Assembly (NCBI GenBank): GCA_030068145.1
Contig: JAPJBO010000660.1
Coordinates: 62,001-126,000, forward strand
From: Diplonema papillatum
Taxonomy: Eukaryota > Euglenozoa > Diplonemea > Diplonemida > Diplonemidae
Length of the DNA stretch: 64,000 nucleotides
Reading direction: 5' to 3'
The notes below the pieces were generated by a model that saw nothing but the letters and a program-made list of their open reading frames with translations, was not told where the DNA came from and ran no database searches. Each line of letters begins with the position of its first letter. Position 1 is the stretch's first letter. Below are positions 52,618-62,111 of the stretch, one piece after another. A program made the position numbers and the translations under genes.

Positions 52618-54345
52618 AGTCGACAAGGTGCCAACCTAACATGACCAGGATTTAGACCCAAACCCCGGAAATCCCGCTCCCCCCTCGAGCAGTCGACAAG
52701 GTGCCAACCTAACATGACCAGGATTTAGACCCAAACCCCGGAAATCCCGCTCCCCCCTCGAGCAGTCGACAAGGTGCCAACCTAACATGACCAGGATTTA
52801 GACCCAAACCCCGGAAATCCCGCTCCCCCCTCGAGCAGTCGACAAGGTGCCAACCTAACATGACCAGGATTTAGACCCAAACCCCGGAAATCCCGCTCCC
52901 CCCTCGAGCAGTCGACAAGGTGCCAACCTAACATGACCAGGATTTAGACCCAAACCCCGGAAATCCCGCTCCCCCCTCGAGCAGTCGACAAGGTGCCAAC
53001 CTAACATGACCAGGATTTAGACCCAAACCCCGGAAATCCCGCTCCCCCCTCGAGCAGTCGACAAGGTGCCAACCTAACATGACCAGGATTTAGACCCAAA
53101 CCCCGGAAATCCCGCTCCCCCCTCGAGCAGTCGACAAGGTGCCAACCTAACATGACCAGGATTTAGACCCAAACCCCGGAAATCCCGCTCCCCCCTCGAG
53201 CAGTCGACAAGGTGCCAACCTAACATGACCAGGATTTAGACCCAAACCCCGGAAATCCCGCTCCCCCCTCGAGCAGTCGACAAGGTGCCAACCTAACATG
53301 ACCAGGATTTAGACCCAAACCCCGGAAATCCCGCTCCCCCCTCGAGCAGTCGACAAGGTGCCAACCTAACATGACCAGGATTTAGACCCAAACCCCGGAA
53401 ATCCCGCTCCCCCCTCGAGCAGTCGACAAGGTGCCAACCTAACATGACCAGGATTTAGACCCAAACCCCGGAAATCCCGCTCCCCCCTCGAGCAGTCGAC
53501 AAGGTGCCAACCTAACATGACCAGGATTTAGACCCAAACCCCGGAAATCCCGCTCCCCCCTCGAGCAGTCGACAAGGTGCCAACCTAACATGACCAGGAT
53601 TTAGACCCAAACCCCGGAAATCCCGCTCCCCCCTCGAGCAGTCGACAAGGTGCCAACCTAACATGACCAGGATTTAGACCCAAACCCCGGAAATCCCGCT
53701 CCCCCCTCGAGCAGTCGACAAGGTGCCAACCTAACATGACCAGGATTTAGACCCAAACCCCGGAAATCCCGCTCCCCCCTCGAGCAGTCGACAAGGTGCC
53801 AACCTAACATGACCAGGATTTAGACCCAAACCCCGGAAATCCCGCTCCCCCCTCGAGCAGTCGACAAGGTGCCAACCTAACATGACCAGGATTTAGACCC
53901 AAACCCCGGAAATCCCGCTCCCCCCTCGAGCAGTCGACAAGGTGCCAACCTAACATGACCAGGATTTAGACCCAAACCCCGGAAATCCCGCTCCCCCCTC
54001 GAGCAGTCGACAAGGTGCCAACCTAACATGACCAGGATTTAGACCCAAACCCCGGAAATCCCGCTCCCCCCTCGAGCAGTCGACAAGGTGCCAACCTAAC
54101 ATGACCAGGATTTAGACCCAAACCCCGGAAATCCCGCTCCCCCCTCGAGCAGTCGACAAGGTGCCAACCTAACATGACCAGGATTTAGACCCAAACCCCG
54201 GAAATCCCGCTCCCCCCTCGAGCAGTCGACAAGGTGCCAACCTAACATGACCAGGATTTAGACCCAAACCCCGGAAATCCCGCTCCCCCCTCGAGCAGTC
54301 GACAAGGTGCCAACCTAACATGACCAGGATTTAGACCCAAACCCC
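52618..54345 (+). repeat. 73-bp satellite, 23 full identical units
   Basis: The unit is CAGTCGACAAGGTGCCAACC, TAACATGACCAGGATTTAGA, CCCAAACCCCGGAAATCCCG, CTCCCCCCTCGAG. The same base of the unit recurs from 52621 to 54300, exactly 23 x 73 bp, and I saw no differences between units. It lies wholly within kinesin intron 1. Confidence 0.97.
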
Positions 54346-54371
54346 GGGAAAAAGTCGAGTCGGTAAGGGGC

Positions 54372-55073
54372 TAAGATATTCCGGGTTCCCAAGCGAGCTC
54401 TAACTCTAAAAATAGCGGACCTTACAAGGATCAAGGAGGAGTCCACTTTGTGAAAGCACCTGCCCATGGGGCTAAGACATTCCAGGTTCCCAAGCGAGCT
54501 CTAACTCTAAAAATAGCGGACCTTACAAGGATCAAGGAGGAGTTCCACTTTGTGAAAGCACCTGCCCATGGGGCTAAGACATTCCAGGTTCCCAAGCGAG
54601 CTCTAACTCTACAAATAGCGGACCGTACAAGGATCAAGGAGGAGTTCCACTTTGTGAAAGCACCTGCCCATGGGGCTAAGACATTCCAGGTTCCCAAGCG
54701 AGCTCTAACTCTAAAAATAGCGGACCTTACAAGGATCAAGGAGGAGTTCCACTTTGTGAAAGCACCTGCCCATGGGGCTAAGACATTCCAGGTTCCCAAG
54801 CGAGCTCTAACTCTAAAAATAGCGGACCTTACAAGGATCAAGGAGGAGTTCCACTTTGTGAAAGTACCTGCCCAAGGGGCTAAGATATTCCGGATTCCCA
54901 AGCGAGCTCTAACTCTACAAATAGCGGACCTTACAAGGATCAAGGAGGAGTTCCACTTTGTGAAAGCACCTGCCCATGGGGCTAAGACATTCCGGGCTCC
55001 CAAGCGAGCACTGACTCTAAAAATAGCGGACCTTACAAAGATCAAGGAGGAGTTCCACTTTGTGAAAAAAAAG
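54372..55073 (+). repeat. 102-bp array, open frame into kinesin exon 2
   Basis: About seven units of AAAGCACCTGCCCATGGGGC, TAAGACATTCCAGGTTCCCA, AGCGAGCTCTAACTCTAAAA and so on. The unit is 34 codons long and encodes KAPAHGAKTFQVPKRALTLK then IADLTRIKEEFHFV. The frame is open without stops and continues in frame into the kinesin exon; the minus strand is open too. The AAGCGAGCTCTAACTCTAAA block is a form of repeat F. I treat it as intron because kinesin homology starts at the downstream acceptor. Confidence 0.9.
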
Positions 55074-55105
55074 CACCAGCGCCCGCCAACTCACTCACCG
55101 TGCAG

Positions 55106-56799
55106 GACGAAGGAAGTGGTGACGACGGATGTGTCGAACAACACGGTGTCCGTGCAGGCGGACGATTCGTCGTTCAAGTCGTTCACCTTCGACCAGATCT
55201 ACAACAAGCAGTTCGACCAGAAGAGCATCTACCTGCAGACCATCCACCCGCTCGTGCAGTCGGTCTTGGCCGGGTATAATGCGACGGTGTTCGCGTACGG
55301 CCAGAGCGGCAGCGGGAAGACGCACACCATGACCGGCCAGCTCAACACGCCGGACCAAGGCATCATCCCGAACGCGCTGCAGCACATCTTCGAGGCCGTG
55401 CGGCAGGAGGAGGCGGCGACGAAGAAGCAGTTCACCATCCTCGTGACGTATCTCGAGCTCTACAACGGCAAGTGCCGCGACCTCCTGACCGACACGAAGA
55501 AGAACCTCGAACTCAAGGAGAACGAGCAGAAGCTCTTCTACGTGAAGGACCTCGAGAAAATGAGGGTGTCCAGCGTTGGACAGTGCATGCAGCTGATGCT
55601 AGATGGGCACAAGCGGAGAGAGGTGGGCAGTACGCTGCTCAACCAGGACTCGTCTCGGTCGCACAGCGTGTTCACGGTGGAGGTGACGTGCTTGAACCAG
55701 GAAGAAGAGCCGCCGACGGCGGTCGTGTCGAAGCTGAACCTCGTCGACCTCGCCGGGAGCGAGCGGCAGACGAAAACGGCCGCCGAAGGCGACCGGTTGA
55801 AGGAGGGCAGCAACATCAACCTGTCGCTTTCCGCCCTCGGCACGGTGATCGACGTCCTCGTGAAGGGGAAAGGGCACATCCCGTTTCGGTCGTCGCCCCT
55901 CACCATGCTCCTCAAGGACTCGCTCGGCGGAAATAGCCGGACCGTCATGTTCGCCACCGTGTCCCCGTCCGACCTGAACACGCCGGAGACCGTGTCGACG
56001 CTCCGGTTCGCGGACCGGGCGAAAAAAATCAAGAACAAGCCGCGGGTTCAAATGGACCCGAAGGACGCGCTCATCGCCGAGCTCCGCGAGGAGCTCGCCT
56101 CGCTGAAGCGGCAGCTCGGGTTTCCCGTCGGCGGCACCGCCGGCTCGGTGCAGGAGGCCGCGGAGACGCAGCTGGACGCGCTGCAGGTGCAGCACGCCGC
56201 TCTGCAGGAGGAGGCGGCGGCGCTCGCGGCCGAAGCGAGCCGGCTGGCCAAAAAAGTCGCCCCGCTGAAGGCGGAGCTCAAGCAAGAGCGCGCCCTGCAC
56301 GCGTCGGCGGCCGAGGACCTCCAAATAGCAAAGGACACCCACCTAGACACGGCCGCCCACCTTCAGCAGCTATCGGCGGTGGTCGGACAGTACATCGACA
56401 CGAACCTCTCGTGGGCTTCGTCCGTCCAGCCAGGATCGCCTGGGAAACCGTCCTCCCACGAAGCCTGGGCGGCGCAGCTAAGCGGGCTGTCGCCTACCGT
56501 GGATGTATTGCCCGTTCCGTCCGTCGCGGCCGGGCTTGAAGCGCTGGCCCTGGTGTTCAAGGGCTTGGCGGCGCCGGGGTCTCCGGCCGTGCCGCAGCCG
56601 TGCGACGCGGCTGCGCTGCCCAACGGCCAGCCGCCGCCGCCCATCTGCGCGGGCGACACGGGGGCCCACGGGCCGTCGAGGTCGCCGAAGATCGGCACGG
56701 ACAGGCAGAAGCGGGAGAGCAGGTCTCTCGAGGAGCACCTGAAGTCCTTCTGGCCGGTCTGGCTGGACCGGCAACTCGAGGCGACGCCTCCGGCGACAG
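55106..56799 (+). CDS. Kinesin-2-like motor, exon 2 (motor and neck)
   Basis: This exon encodes residues 28-593 of an ATP-driven microtubule motor. All motor signatures are intact: P-loop GQSGSGKT (93-100), switch I NQDSSRSH (207-214), switch II DLAGSE (242-247) and FADRAKKIKNKP at the motor-neck junction. The neck PRVQMDPKDALIAELREELA (340-359) is the hallmark of kinesin-2 (KIF3/KIF17/OSM-3 class), which usually drives anterograde intraflagellar transport. An Ala/Glu-rich coiled coil follows (about 375-455), then a Pro/Ala-rich linker and a helical segment (LEEHLKSFWPVWLDRQLEA). The donor is GCGACAG|GTGCGT at 56800, phase 1. N-terminal motor orientation implies plus-end movement by family. 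Family assignment beyond kinesin rests on the neck only. Confidence 0.95.
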
Positions 56800-56814
56800 G
56801 TGCGTTTCCCATTT

Positions 56815-57035
56815 CTTTTTGTATAAGCACCTGCTTTGTAGGAAATGCTTGAGGAGACTGCCAGTTGCAATAGATCAAAGGAGGTAAATCAGCTGTACCC
56901 CACACGAAACACAGGTAAAGCTGGGTTTAGTGACGGGCGTAAGCGTTCAACAAAAAAAGACCCGCTTTGTAGTTGTATTGTTTCCTCCCCCTCTAGCCTC
57001 CTTCGAAATGAGCACAAGGCAGTCCCTCGAGTATT
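56815..57035 (+). mobile_element. Repeat B, MITE-like element
   Basis: Leader TATAAGCACCTGCTTTGTAG, left end GAAATGCTTGAGGAGACTGC, right end GGCAGTCCCTCGAGTATTTT. It starts 15 bases downstream of the kinesin exon 2 donor. Confidence 0.88.
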
Positions 57036-57060
57036 TTCAGCCACATGCAGTGTGCGAGCA

Positions 57061-57325
57061 AAACCACGTCCGCAATTTTTGGATTCAGGGTAGTGCGGTC
57101 AACGAAAACTCTAGTTTCCCTGTCTCCTTTAACCACGTCCGCAATTTTGGATTCAGGGTAGTGCGGTCAACGAAAACTCCAGTTTCCCTGTCTCCTTTAA
57201 CCACGTCCGCAATTTTGGATTCAGGGTAGTGCGGTCAACGAAAACTCTAGTTTCCCTGTCTCCTTTAACCACGTCCGCAATTTTGGATTCAGGGTAGTGC
57301 GGTCAACGAAAACTCTACTTTCCCT
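57061..57325 (+). repeat. 68-bp unit, about four copies
   Basis: AACCACGTCCGCAATTTTGG, ATTCAGGGTAGTGCGGTCAA, CGAAAACTCTAGTTTCCCTG, TCTCCTTT, at about 57062, 57131, 57199 and 57267. The last unit breaks off after TTTCCCTG into the coding-like segment that follows. Confidence 0.95.
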
Positions 57326-57490
57326 GAGGGAAGACCCGTCGCTGCTGTTTCCCCAGCTGTCATCCAGGGTAAGCTCATCGTGGCCTGTGATGACTGTCCG
57401 CACATGTTTGACTTGCTGGATGCGGAGATGCGTGGCGAATTCGCTGGGGCCACTAGGGGAGAAAGAGGCATAATAAGAGCCATAAACTAG
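57326..57490 (+). pseudogene. Unidentified coding-like fragment
   Basis: A 54-codon stretch, open to the TAG at 57488-57490, reads EGRPVAAVSPAVIQGKLIVA, CDDCPHMFDLLDAEMRGEFA and GATRGERGIIRAIN. Composition and codon pattern look like real protein, unlike the flanking repeats. It is joined to the 68-bp array at its left and lacks a start codon. I cannot name the family. It is either a captured gene fragment or an unrecognised alternative exon. Confidence 0.4.
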
Positions 57491-57934
57491 TGGTCAAGCC
57501 CCTAAATGTGTCTCAAACCCCCTTATTATCACACCGGACAGACAGTGTCTGGTGCGGTGAACAGGCAGGAGTCTTGGGGGCTGGCAATGAGGAATCTGCA
57601 CGTAAAAACAGGAGTCTCCGAGGCCAATTTGGTGCGCGCATGGTCACCCAGAGCGGAATACACATTTCTTTCTCCAGGTGCTGACCCCTTGCCGCCCATT
57701 CCCAGACCACAGTGGAAAATCTGAAAAGATGCCTGTTTTTGGCCCTATTTTGGATCATGCGGGAGGGGGGGGTGGGGGTACCATACCCCCCATCTGTGTG
57801 GGTTTGTGAGCTCCTATGCATGGCACGGGGCCCATCTGGTAGGAAATAACACTCAGAAGTTGTTTTTGGGGTGATCCTGGGCCCAGAAATACCCGGGTTT
57901 GACTCAGAATTTTTTTGAGCTGAAGAAGTGCAAA

Positions 57935-58612
57935 GGGGGGGGGGGGGGGGGGCAAGGGTACCTGTAAATCCAGGGTCTCCGGGGCCCGGGCCCCGGGCCC
58001 CGGGCCCCGGGTTAGCGCTAGGGTCCAGATAGGGTCCAGGCCCACGGTAATCACGCCATCCAAGGATGGAATCGTCAATATTGCAGCTTCCACAACAAGC
58101 GGAGAGCAAGACAAGAAAAAATCAAGAAATAAACTTGATAAAATTTGATAAAAAAAGCTCACAGTCGTGCATTTACCATAGGGGCTGAGCGGGCAGAGGC
58201 TCTAAGGTGAAATGGTCAAAATGCCCTGGGAAAAATGTGGGACAAAAACTTTCCGAAATGCGAGTTTTTAGGGATTCCGGCCCAAAAAAAAAATTTTTTT
58301 TTTTCAACACCCACCTTGCCACCTGTGACCTTGGGTGACTGAGCCGTGGTACCCTTTAGACAGCCAGCTAGACCTGCCAGAACCTGAAAACCTCCTTCAG
58401 GTTTCGTGGCTGTGTCGAAAAATACATTCCGAGGACGTTTTTGAACGCTTTTGAATCCGTTGAGCTCAAGGACAGTCTGGGGCCCTGGAATGGAATTGTA
58501 AACGAATTGCATCTCGTACCAGAGAGTTTTTCCTTTGGTAATCGTTCAGGGCCAAAACCCTGGAAAATTTTCCAGGGCCCGGGCCCCGAGTTACAGGTAC
58601 CCCTGGGGGGGG
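57935..58612. mobile_element. Foldback with poly-G and GGGCCC repeats
   Basis: The left end is a run of 18 G, then CAAGGGTACCTGTAAATCC, and GGGCCCGGGCCCCGGGCCCC (57980-58012). The right end (58575-58612) has the inverse, GGGCCCGGGCCCCGAGTTAC, AGGTACCCCT and an 11-G run. The arms share AGGGTACCTGTAA and GGGGCCCGGGCCCC in opposite orientation. No coding capacity between them. Confidence 0.6.
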
Positions 58613-58639
58613 GGGTTTTGGGAATTACCCATATGAGAT

Positions 58640-58842
58640 TCTGGACCGGTTCGCGACGGAGAGTTACGGTCGCCAGGAGAAGGAGCTGGACGGCAGGATG
58701 CTGGAGCTGGAGACCTGGCCTGATGAGGTGTCTCCTGGAGTTCAACAACGCGTTGGAGAGGGCGTACCCCTTCGCTGGCAACGCGGCCCTCAAGGAGAGG
58801 CGCTCTCGAGTGTTCCAGGACATCCGTAACCATTGGAGTTGA
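58640..58842 (+). pseudogene. Frameshifted coding fragment in intron 2
   Basis: One frame reads LDRFATESYGRQEKELDGRM then LELETWPD. A plus-one shift near 58724 continues as LMRCLLEFNNALERAYPFAG and NAALKERRSRVFQDIRNHWS to a stop at 58842. Both halves look like helical protein, so a single frameshift in a once-coding sequence is the simplest reading. The family is not recognised. Confidence 0.4.
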
Positions 58843-58861
58843 GGGCGCCCAAAAACAAGGA

Positions 58862-59070
58862 GGTTTGGACCAGGAGGGCGCATTCTCAACGAGCTTGGGC
58901 GGAGTGCACAGAACGAGATCCGAAGGCGGGTGCGCACATGCAGTGCAGCCCGCAGAGCTGAGAAGCCGGCACCGCCCGTCGAGGTAGGTCGCCGAAGATC
59001 GGGACGGACCGGCAGAAGCGGGTGAGCAGGTCGCTCGAGGAACCTTCTGGCCGGTCTGGCCGGCAACCCC
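58862..59070 (+). pseudogene. Damaged copy of kinesin exon 2 end
   Basis: 58975-59070 reproduces the last part of exon 2 (56670-56780): CGTCGAGGT, CGCCGAAGATCGG, CGGCAGAAGCGG, GAGCAGGTC, CTCGAGGA and TTCTGGCCGGTCTGG. It has a 4-bp insertion after CGAGG and a deletion of about 13 bp around CACCTGAAG, so the frame is lost. The preceding 58862-58974 is also coding-like (LNELGRSAQNEIRRRVRTCS) but not kinesin. This is an exon fragment copied into the gene's own next intron. Confidence 0.8.
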
Positions 59071-59374
59071 CCATCCCATTTCAAACCGGAGACTCAAAAA
59101 ATACCGGCTTCTCAAAACTCGAAACAGTCTAAACATTAAGCCAAAGTTGCAACAGTTGTGCAATGATACGCGCGGCTCAGACGAGAATCGTCCGACTCTT
59201 TCCGCCTTCGCTTGAGTTCTTGTCGTCATTTCCCGGCCCCCAGCCTTTCGGCGGTCCAGAGCCCGCCGCCGCGTTGTTAGAACGAAGCATCAAATGCGGA
59301 CGCACCGGGGCAAGCTCCAGGGCGGAGAAAGGGAGGGGGTGGTTTGCAGAAACGGTGCTCTTTGTATCCTGTCG

Positions 59375-59490
59375 TATAAGGTCGCAGATCTTCTTAGAAG
59401 ATTTATACATCCAACGAATACCTAACACTTGTACGATGATTATGCCCCTGTCGCTACCCCGATAGCATCGTAACTTCATGCCTCGCTTGC
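59375..59490 (+). repeat. Dispersed 110-bp repeat
   Basis: GGTCGCAGATCTTCTTAGAA, CGAATACCTAACACTTGTAC, CCCTGTCGCTACCCCG and CTCGCTTGCTGATCGG. Partners at 22405-22520 and 63880-63990. Confidence 0.75.
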
Positions 59491-60575
59491 TGATCGGAGT
59501 ATTCTGTAATAAGAATAGTATACCACTCATTCCACGAAAAAGTGTCACAGATTTCGGCTTTTTTCGGATTTCTGCCGAAAATTTCCAACTGCAGGTCCGA
59601 AAATGGTCGGTTTCGAGATTTTGAGGACACGTTTGAATCCGTTGAGGACAGGGCTTTCCGAATATCTGGTCGGATAAAAATTTTGACCGACCCCCCCCCC
59701 CGCTCTTCAAACCCAAGAAACATTTTCCCCCCGTCGAGACCTGCCGGCCCTAAAACGGCACAGGACTGGTTCTCCATTGACAAACGCCTTGCTTAAGCTC
59801 GGCACCCGGTTGCTTTGGCAACCTGTCGCTTTTGTGACGCCACAAACTTCGTTTCCCGAGACGTTACCATACGGCCCAACCCCCGAACACCAAGAGAGGT
59901 ACAGTTTGGAAGGGACTGCATGTCAAAGCAGGAAAAGGCATATGGAAACGCTCAGAACCGATAAAGAACAAAAAAAGTCGTAACCCAACACAGGACGAGA
60001 AGGAAGGAGCAGCACCACCAGAACCGAGAAAGAACAAAAAAAGAAGAATACTACGCACCAAACCCACCACCCTCCCCAACCCGGGCTTCCTTTTTACCCC
60101 TGCAAACCCGTGAATAGGTGCTACGGGAGTATCTGGCAACCGCTGCTTAACAGTGCTCACGTGGGCGGTGTCTTCGGACAGCACCTCGTGATGTTCGCAT
60201 CACAAAACAAAGAAGACAGTGAAATGGTCGTTACCTGGTCGGGTTTCGCTCGCGACCGTTTCCTGAACAATCCTTCACTAAATCCGCGGTTAAATAACCT
60301 GGCCTCAGTGGTGCAAGCACCACGCGCTCTTCAAACCCAAGAAACATTTTCCCCCCATAAATTGAGGCCGGGTCTCCAAAAAATGGGGTCTCAAAATCGA
60401 CTTTTTTTTTCTCGGCATGCAGGAACAAGTCAGATTTGACTCGCCACAGAATTCTACGGGGTGCCGATACGGTCCCGTGACAGAACTACGCGATTCCTCA
60501 AAAACTTGGCGGAAAATCCCAAAATTGTGCCTCCTCCTGCCGGATACGACGAAAAAATTTTCAAGAAAAAAAAAA

Positions 60576-60648
60576 CACCCAAAGCAGGACTCGAACCGGC
60601 GACCAAAAGAGTCATTGGTGAGTGCACTGACGGCTATGCTACTTGTGC
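60576..60648 (-). pseudogene. tRNA-like unit with box A, box B and T10
   Basis: On the minus strand the 73-nt unit has box A TAGCATAGCCG at position 8, box B GGTTCGAGTCC at position 52 and a run of 10 T directly after, i.e. the exact spacing and terminator of a tRNA gene. The acceptor ends GCACAAG/TTTGGGT pair at 6 of 7 positions (with wobbles) and the D arm GCAT/GTGC at 4 of 4. The anticodon arm does not fold normally, so a functional tRNA is unlikely; a tRNA relic or SINE head is more likely. Confidence 0.45.
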
Positions 60649-60863
60649 CAAAAATCCGAAAATATTTTTATCTTCTTCCCTCGCGAACCACCAAAATGGT
60701 CGCTGGTTCGATTCCTCGGGGCGTCGAGCGTTTTGGAGCTCGTAGTGCGTGTTCTGCTTACAGTGGTGGTGTAGCGGGGGTCAAACCGCAGACTTCCTGC
60801 CGGGGCACGCGAACCACCGGAAGGACGGTTCAAATACCGAAAGTGAATTCGCCCGCGTTTTTT

Positions 60864-60936
60864 TCGCCCGTGGTCTAACGGGTAGCACGCCCACTTGTGG
60901 TTCTGGGGGTGCTTGGTTCGATTCCTGCGAGGAGTG
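60864..60936 (+). pseudogene. tRNA-His-like unit with box A, box B and T8
   Basis: Box A TGGTCTAACGG (60871) and box B GGTTCGATTCC (60915) are 44 nt apart, as in tRNAs, and 8 T follow at 60937-60944. The loop TTGTGGT would present a GTG (His) anticodon. The acceptor and T stems pair poorly (3 of 7 in the acceptor). It is in opposite orientation to the 60576 unit. Probably a decayed tRNA or SINE. Confidence 0.4.
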
Positions 60937-61784
60937 TTTTTTTTGAGGACCGAAAATCGGCCCAAAAACGTCTAAAGTGCCATCTGGGGGTCAGATTTTT
61001 GGCTATATCGAGTTCCAAAAAGGTGCCGATACTTGCCGTGGATAGCTCTTTCCATCCCAAAAAAAATTTCCGAATTTTGCTCAAAATTTGACCTGAACAT
61101 GTCGGATATGAGGAAGCAAAATCTGTGACACGTTTTCGTGGAATGAGTGATACATGTGGTCACGGATGTTTGTCTCGTGCCTTGGACGGTATTGCTGGAC
61201 CGCAAATCAAGCACATAGAGCCTGCAAAGCAACGAGACGAAGCACGGAGTTACTTGGTGCTAGCCGTCTCTACGGACTTCAATCATCCACGCTTCAATGC
61301 CTTAGTTTAAGTTGTCTAGTAGTCCACGGCGGAGCTGGGCACCAAGAGAGCAAGCCCAAAAAGAAAAGTTGACGGAAATACCAACGACGATACCCCTTTC
61401 GACGATGGTCGCCCGGGGGCTTTGCAACCCCTGATCCTCAAGCGAACTTTCACCGTTGGAAAACACGCCACCCGGTGCCTTCCGCAGTTGAGAAGTGCCG
61501 ACCAAGGAAGTAACCGGTTAGTTCGGCACACTTGGCTGTCGTTTGTGCACACGTCTGTGTAGTGTCCCTTGGAGCTAGTCGCGATGAGACACGATACACC
61601 GCCAACCGTCTCTTTTTGACAAAGACAAACGCGTTTTTTTGCCAAGGCAATGGACATGCGTCAGCATGCAACTACAAATGTAGGCACCACCAACAGGAAC
61701 CTCCGGCACACATTTTCACTCACACACGCTTTTCGCATATACACACAGTATCGACCAACTAACCTTTTGCAACCGTTGCAACAG

Positions 61785-62090
61785 TTGCAACAGGCTAAAC
61801 ATTAAGCCAAAGTTGCAACACAACAGTTGCAACAGTCTAAAAATTAAGCCAAAGTTGCAACACAACAGTTGCAACCGTTGCAACAGTTGCAACAGTCTAA
61901 ACATTAAGCCAAAGTTGCAGCAGTCTAAACAATAAGCCAAAGTTGCAACACAACAGTTGCAACCGTTGCAACAGTTGCAACAGTCTAAACATTAAGCCAA
62001 AGTTGCAACACAACAGTTGCAACCGTTGCAGCAGTTGCAACAGTCTAAACATCAAACCCAAATCTCAACTGTCTAAACATCAAACCAAAC
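61785..62090 (+). repeat. CAACAGTTGCAA / CATTAAGCCAAAG array
   Basis: About six irregular units of CAACAGTCTAAACATTAAGC, CAAAGTTGCAACACAACAGT and TGCAACCGTTGCAACAGTTG. A single related unit sits at 59105-59155. The words TTGCAACCGTTGCAA and TTGCAACAGTTGCAA are palindromic. The array ends about 20 bp before the exon 3 acceptor. Confidence 0.92.
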
Positions 62091-62111
62091 ACTTCACCCC
62101 ACCCGTGGCAG

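Larger units (their letters stand above)
50177..55105 (+). other. Kinesin intron 1, 4.9 kb, mostly repeats
   Basis: GT at 50177, and ...CTCACTCACCGTGCAG ending at 55105. It holds the repeat F array (50222-50940), a repeat B, GAGCTCAAGTATGCTTC short repeats (51310-51400), a repeat D, the 73-bp satellite and the 102-bp array. Confidence 0.88.
56800..62111 (+). other. Kinesin intron 2, 5.3 kb
   Basis: GT at 56800, AG at 62110-62111 (CCCACCCGTGGCAG). Joining keeps frame (G+GC = Gly) and gives ATPPATGTLPPDLRGY. Contents include a repeat B starting 15 bp from the donor, a 68-bp array, coding-like relics, a poly-G foldback, a damaged copy of exon 2's end, two tRNA-like units and a CAACAGTTGCAA array before the acceptor. 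59500-60560 otherwise shows only a 30-bp direct duplication (CTCTTCAAACCCAAGAAACA at 59702 and 60328). Confidence 0.85.

Noticed and set aside
52618..54345. 73-bp array considered as a CRISPR array
   Set aside because: Units are contiguous and identical with no unique spacers, and the window is eukaryotic.
54431..55045. 204-codon minus-strand frame across the 102-bp array
   Set aside because: The open frame results from a unit length divisible by three; it has no start context or conserved domain.
59980..60010. AAAAAGTCGTAACCC resembling the 18S end AAGTCGTAACAAGG
   Set aside because: Only nine bases agree, flanking sequence is unrelated, and the expected tail is missing.
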